DNA of 14,456 nt from Burkholderiales bacterium (GTDB lineage: Bacteria > Pseudomonadota > Gammaproteobacteria > Burkholderiales > SG8-41), in the NCBI GenBank assembly GCA_005800795.1, contig SYEN01000291.1:1-14456 (forward strand), in the 5' to 3' direction. Numbering within the stretch: position 1 is the stretch's first letter; every line of letters starts with the position of its first letter. A program made the translations under genes and the position numbers. Positions 13,072 through 14,456 of the stretch are shown here, piece by piece. A model generated the notes under the pieces. That model saw only the letters and a program-made list of their open reading frames with translations. It had not been told where the DNA came from and did not search any database.

Positions 13072-14277
13072 GTGGATAGACGCCATTACTGGCTGCTGGT
13101 GCTGTGTGCATCGGCGATCCTCATGATTACCATGGGCACCCGGCAGTCGCTGGGTTTGTTTGTATCGCCGCTGAATACGTCAACCGGGTTGGGCATCGTC
13201 ACCATCAGTTTCGCGTTGGCGGTGGGGCAGTTCGTGTGGGGTGCGGCGCAGCCGATTTTTGGCGCGCTGCTGGATCGTGCGGGCACGGTGCGCATTATCG
13301 TAATCGGCGCGCTGATGATGGCGGTGGGGCTGGCGGCCACGCCCTTCATGTCCAGCGGATTTGGGCTGGTGATGATGCTGGGTGTTGTGATGGCGGCGGG
13401 CGCGGGTGCGGGCAGTTTTTCCATCCTCATCGGCTCCGCGGCGCAGCGCTTGCCGGTTGAAAAGCGCGCATTTGCTTCCGGCTTTATCAACGCCGGTGGT
13501 TCGTTCGGCCAGTTTGTGTTTGCGCCAGTTTCGCAGGCGCTGATCATGGCGTTCGGCTGGGTGAGCGCGATGTGGGCGCTGGCGGTGGCATGTCTGGCGA
13601 CGATTCCGCTGGCGTTTAAACTCGGCAACAAACCGCAGACCGCGCCGGTGGCGGGCGCGCCGGCGGAAATCACCTTGAAGGAACAAATTCGCGTGGCATT
13701 CCAGGACCGCAGTTACTGGTGCCTGCACGCGGGGTTTTTCACCTGCGGGTTTCACATCTCGTTTCTGGTGACGCATTTGCCGGGCGAGGTGAATTTGTGC
13801 GGTTTGCCTGCGAGCGTGTCGGCTGGGGCTCTGGCGGCCATCGGCATTGCCAACATCGCTGGCAGTTTGGGCGTGGGCTGGCTGGCACAAAAATATCGCA
13901 TGAAAATGCTGCTGTTTTGGGTTTACGCCATGCGCGCGGTGGCTGTGGCATGTTTTCTGCTGGCGCCCAAAACTGCGATGACGTTCTATATTTTCGGCGC
14001 GGCGCTGGGCATAACATGGCTTGCCACGGTGCCGCCGACAGCAGGCCTTGTCGGCAAACTGTTTGGCGCGCGGTATCTTGCGACCCTGTTTGGGCTCACG
14101 CTGCTGTCGCATCAGATCGGCGGCTTTTTCGGCGCATGGCTGGGCGGCGTGGCGGTTGACCGTGCTGGAAACTATCAGTGGTTGTGGTACGCCGATATTG
14201 TGTTTGCGAGCCTGGCGGCGCTGGTGAATCTGCCGATACGCGAGGCGCCGCCGCAGCTAGTGGCCAACGCAGCGTAG
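13072..14277 (+). CDS. MFS transporter, OxlT/monocarboxylate-like
   Basis: The roughly 401-residue inner-membrane protein has about 12 hydrophobic segments in two halves, joined by a polar loop near residues 185-210. The first helix leads into M-G-T-R-Q-S-L-G-L-F, a pattern seen in OxlT and monocarboxylate-type carriers. A motif-A-like G-A-L-L-D-R-A-G-T-V-R follows helix 2, and its counterpart in the second half is G-W-L-A-Q-K-Y-R-M-K. Uptake or efflux of a small organic acid is likely by family; the substrate is not shown by the sequence. I chose GTG 13072, which has AGGA (13062-13065) six bases upstream; an in-frame TTG at 13066 abuts the SD. The gene follows Bug gene 6 closely. After the stop an AT-rich palindromic element precedes the next gene. 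Confidence 0.88.
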   Translation: MDRRHYWLLVLCASAILMITMGTRQSLGLFVSPLNTSTGLGIVTISFALAVGQFVWGAAQPIFGALLDRAGTVRIIVIGALMMAVGLAATPFMSSGFGLVMMLGVVMAAGAGAGSFSILIGSAAQRLPVEKRAFASGFINAGGSFGQFVFAPVSQALIMAFGWVSAMWALAVACLATIPLAFKLGNKPQTAPVAGAPAEITLKEQIRVAFQDRSYWCLHAGFFTCGFHISFLVTHLPGEVNLCGLPASVSAGALAAIGIANIAGSLGVGWLAQKYRMKMLLFWVYAMRAVAVACFLLAPKTAMTFYIFGAALGITWLATVPPTAGLVGKLFGARYLATLFGLTLLSHQIGGFFGAWLGGVAVDRAGNYQWLWYADIVFASLAALVNLPIREAPPQLVANAA

Positions 14278-14281
14278 ATTA

Positions 14282-14314
14282 TGTAACTAATTGTTTTTAA
14301 ACAATAATTTATTA
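14282..14314. promoter_or_regulatory. AT-rich palindromic element with TGTAACTAATTG, candidate operator
   Basis: TGTAACTAATTG (14282-14293) is shared with 2283-2294. It runs into the perfect inverted repeat ATTGTTT-TT-AAACAAT (14290-14305), and outer CTAAT/ATTAG arms (near 14288-14292 and 14311-14315) extend the symmetry. The stretch follows the MFS stop at once and lies about 90 bp before the next start. An AT-only stem is a weak terminator, so a regulator site fits better. Confidence 0.4.
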
Positions 14315-14399
14315 GCTGTCCCATTGACTTCTTGTCACTCATTGGACATCTGGCGGCGCTACACTACTCGTACGTTTTGCCTATTGAAAAGGAGTTCGC

Positions 14400-14456
14400 A
14401 TGCCGCCCCGCACACGCCACGACACCCATCCCTTGCCAGCACGTCATGCGCCGCGA
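14400..14456 (+). CDS. Start of an unidentified gene (19 codons, cut by window edge)
   Basis: ATG 14400 follows AAAAGGAG (14387-14394) at a good distance and the frame is open to the window end. The visible peptide begins M-P-P-R-T-R-H-D-T-H-P and is rich in Arg, His and Pro. It does not look like a signal peptide. Too little is visible to name a family. The strong SD and the AT-rich element upstream support a real gene start. Confidence 0.6.
   Translation, partial: MPPRTRHDTHPLPARHAPR

Noticed and set aside
13180..14112. 310-aa minus-strand open frame
   Set aside because: It is antisense to the MFS gene, with a repetitive Arg/His/Gln composition and no recognisable fold.

Overview
This GC-rich window looks like a betaproteobacterial chromosome segment, probably Burkholderiales. 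The main reason is its six periplasmic binding proteins of the Bug (TctC-like) family, a family strongly expanded in that order. Dispersed palindromic repeats of the ATTCCCGC type and GTTGGGGT hairpins agree with this. The assignment is inferred from gene content; no rRNA or tRNA marker is present.

Layout: (1) 1-933, minus strand: the N-terminal part of an ABC-F (Uup-type) ATPase, cut by the window edge, with Val in place of the first-domain catalytic Glu. (2) 1046-4952, plus strand: an HsaA-like flavin monooxygenase, then a selenoprotein of the UGSC type read through an in-frame UGA, its overlapping partner of unknown function, and Bug protein 1. (3) 5150-6112: Bug protein 2. (4) 6445-9810: a second, paralogous flavin monooxygenase followed by Bug proteins 3 and 4, ending at a hairpin terminator. 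(5) 9903-11943, minus strand: Bug protein 5 and a beta-hydroxyacid dehydrogenase, with a large inverted repeat between them. (6) 12061-14277, plus strand: Bug protein 6 and an MFS carboxylate-type transporter. (7) From 14400, the first 19 codons of an unidentified gene behind a good ribosome binding site.

The most important point is that the gene at 2347-2898 would normally be miscalled as two small ORFs separated by a UGA stop. Both halves are in the same frame. The codons around the UGA read G-D-U-G-S-C-T-S-W, which is the signature of the UGSC (seleno)protein family, and a strong hairpin with a G-starting apical loop begins a few bases after the UGA, as expected for a bacterial SECIS element. 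The next gene starts on a GTGA overlap and is probably translationally coupled to it. No selenocysteine machinery (selA, selB, selC, selD) is visible, so decoding must rely on genes elsewhere.

As a whole the region reads as an accessory catabolic and uptake locus. Binding proteins capture small organic (often carboxylate) ligands, two flavin-dependent oxygenases and a hydroxyacid dehydrogenase act on substrates, and a selenoprotein pair supplies an unknown thiol/selenol chemistry. Neither the membrane subunits TctA/TctB nor a flavin reductase is present, so partners must be encoded elsewhere. The substrate cannot be named from the sequence.
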